A DNA stretch of 64,000 bases from Promerops cafer (lineage: Eukaryota > Chordata > Aves > Passeriformes > Nectariniidae), in contig VZSE01008388.1 in assembly GCA_013398275.1 (NCBI GenBank), positions 1,198,854-1,262,853 on the forward strand. The letters are read 5' to 3'. The position numbers and the translations under genes are program-made. The notes below the pieces were generated by a model. The model saw only the letters and a program-made list of their open reading frames with translations. It ran no database searches and was not told where the DNA came from. Of this stretch, positions 62,661 to 64,000 are shown piece after piece; position 1 is the stretch's first letter; each line of letters opens with the position of its first letter.

Positions 62661-64000
62661 CTGAGGTCCCACTTAGAACTGAGATACTTTTTTTAGCATC
62701 TGATTTAAAGCTAATTAATTAAGATACGTTTTTGGCTTATTAAGCTCATCATAATAAGGACGTTATTTTGATTAGTCTAACACTGCTTTCTCTCTTATTT
62801 TTTTTTTTACTCTAAATTCATATCATGCTTGATGAAAGAGTAAAAATTGCTTATTGACAATTTCACAGTGAATAAGAACAGCAGGGGACAAGTTTGCACT
62901 TATAAAAGCAATTGTGTTTTCCCATACTCTGTGATATCCAGAATGCTTTTGCTTGGTAGTAACTACAAAGGCCTGCTTGTCCTCTTATTTACATCCAAGA
63001 CTGCATCCAGTTCAGTGAAATTTCAGAGCCCTCTGGAACATTCTCTCTAAGCAGACAATGTTTCTCTATATTTGTCTCCTCAAAAGCACAGAATTACTTA
63101 ATAAACAATACTTGAAGGGAAACCCACAACAAATGTATCAATCCTCAGTTCTGGTGAGGAGAGAACAGAGAGGAAGGATCTACTTGTCTGTGTTCCCAGA
63201 AAGCTTAAATCTCAGATGCTGCTGAAAACCAAGCCCACTAAATGCCTGTCCTTTTCTTTTTTTCTTTTTGTCCACTTAAATTCACTGTCCATCAGGTTTT
63301 TACATTCCTGTACTACTGATATGATAAGGTACTCACTCTGACCTGCCTTAGAATAAAGGATTAAAAAAGCAAGTAAACAAGTAATGACCTCCAGAAAGCA
63401 ATAGAGTGCTTAAAGCATATTTTTCAATGTAATCTTATTGATTACTAAGGAAGAAAAAGATTTTTTTGCAGCATATTTTTACTAGTCTGCATATCTATTT
63501 AAATGGAAAACTTTTAAGCAAACTTCAACAAAACTTCGTCTCAATAAATTAATGAACTTGCTCTTTTTTTTTCATTGCCTCATGTAACAATGTAGTTCAT
63601 TTTTTAAGTGCTGCTTCACATTCCTCTGCTGTGTGTTAGAAGGAAGTAATTAATGAGTGCCTGGGAGAATTTCTTTTCTTAAATGTAGTTCTTTAATTTT
63701 CAAAGACCCAGACTTACCATTAGAGTATCTTTAATATTAGTCAAGATTCATTTATAGAGCTAGAGTTTGGCTATCTCATCTTTTCCCTTCTAACTTCCTT
63801 TTTATTATTTTGTCCCTTCTGTGAAGACGCAGAGCAGGAGCTAAGGTTTCCTTCCCTTTGTTACTGTTCTCCAGGAGCAGGCTCCCCTCTTCCTTCACCT
63901 TTCTTCATATTTCTTTATTTCTTTACAGATTATTTATCACTTTTTGAATGTGCAATAAACTTCATCTATCACTTATCCAGCAGGATATTAAACATACATA
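62661..64000. other. Noncoding end of the window
   Basis: No gene seen. Open frames are short (a 67-codon forward frame at 62847-63050). Several T-rich runs occur, and AT-rich words with TAAT cores cluster at 62.64-62.79 kb. Confidence 0.5.

Noticed and set aside
1..64000. Bacterial or phage systems, CRISPR arrays, operons
   Set aside because: Composition, repeats and lack of long genes show vertebrate nuclear DNA; no regularly spaced repeats were seen.

Overview
This is a 64 kb AT-rich piece of vertebrate nuclear DNA, almost certainly from a bird and probably a songbird. The evidence is the repeat content. CR1 LINE copies carry the typical avian 3' tail (20.6-22.4 kb forward, 44.4-44.8 kb reverse, plus older fragments at 6.1, 49.5 and 56.6 kb). 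A solo LTR at 4.9-5.2 kb matches, from memory, a retroviral LTR family very common in passerine genomes. CpG is scarce, open frames are short, and nothing suggests operons or bacterial ribosome binding sites.

No intact protein-coding gene, rRNA, tRNA or CRISPR array can be supported. The longest Met-initiated open frame is 151 codons (46156-46611), about what chance allows in this much AT-rich DNA. The window therefore reads as a gene desert or the inside of a very long intron.

Layout: 1-4.9 kb is unannotated unique sequence; 4.9-5.2 kb is the solo LTR; 6.1 kb is a CR1 tail; 6.2-20 kb is unique sequence with homopolymers, a 35-bp tandem duplication and several perfect inverted repeats; 20.0-22.4 kb holds a degenerate CR1 reverse-transcriptase remnant and two local duplications that each abut a single N, which look like assembly artefacts; 22.4-44.4 kb is unique sequence with an old diverged repeat pair at 39.65/40.92 kb; 44.4-44.8 kb is CR1; 44.8-64 kb is unique sequence with two old CR1 relics, a possible MIR-like SINE and a possible relic of a split coiled-coil gene at 54.43-54.88 kb.

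The items most worth checking are the 54.4 kb exon-like block, the unexplained repeat pair, the single-N duplications, and several stretches that look like candidate conserved regulatory elements (notably 62.64-62.79, 44.99-45.19, 29.16-29.64 and 38.23-38.64 kb). I saw no convincing new biological system. Functional content, if any, is probably cis-regulatory and cannot be proven from one sequence.
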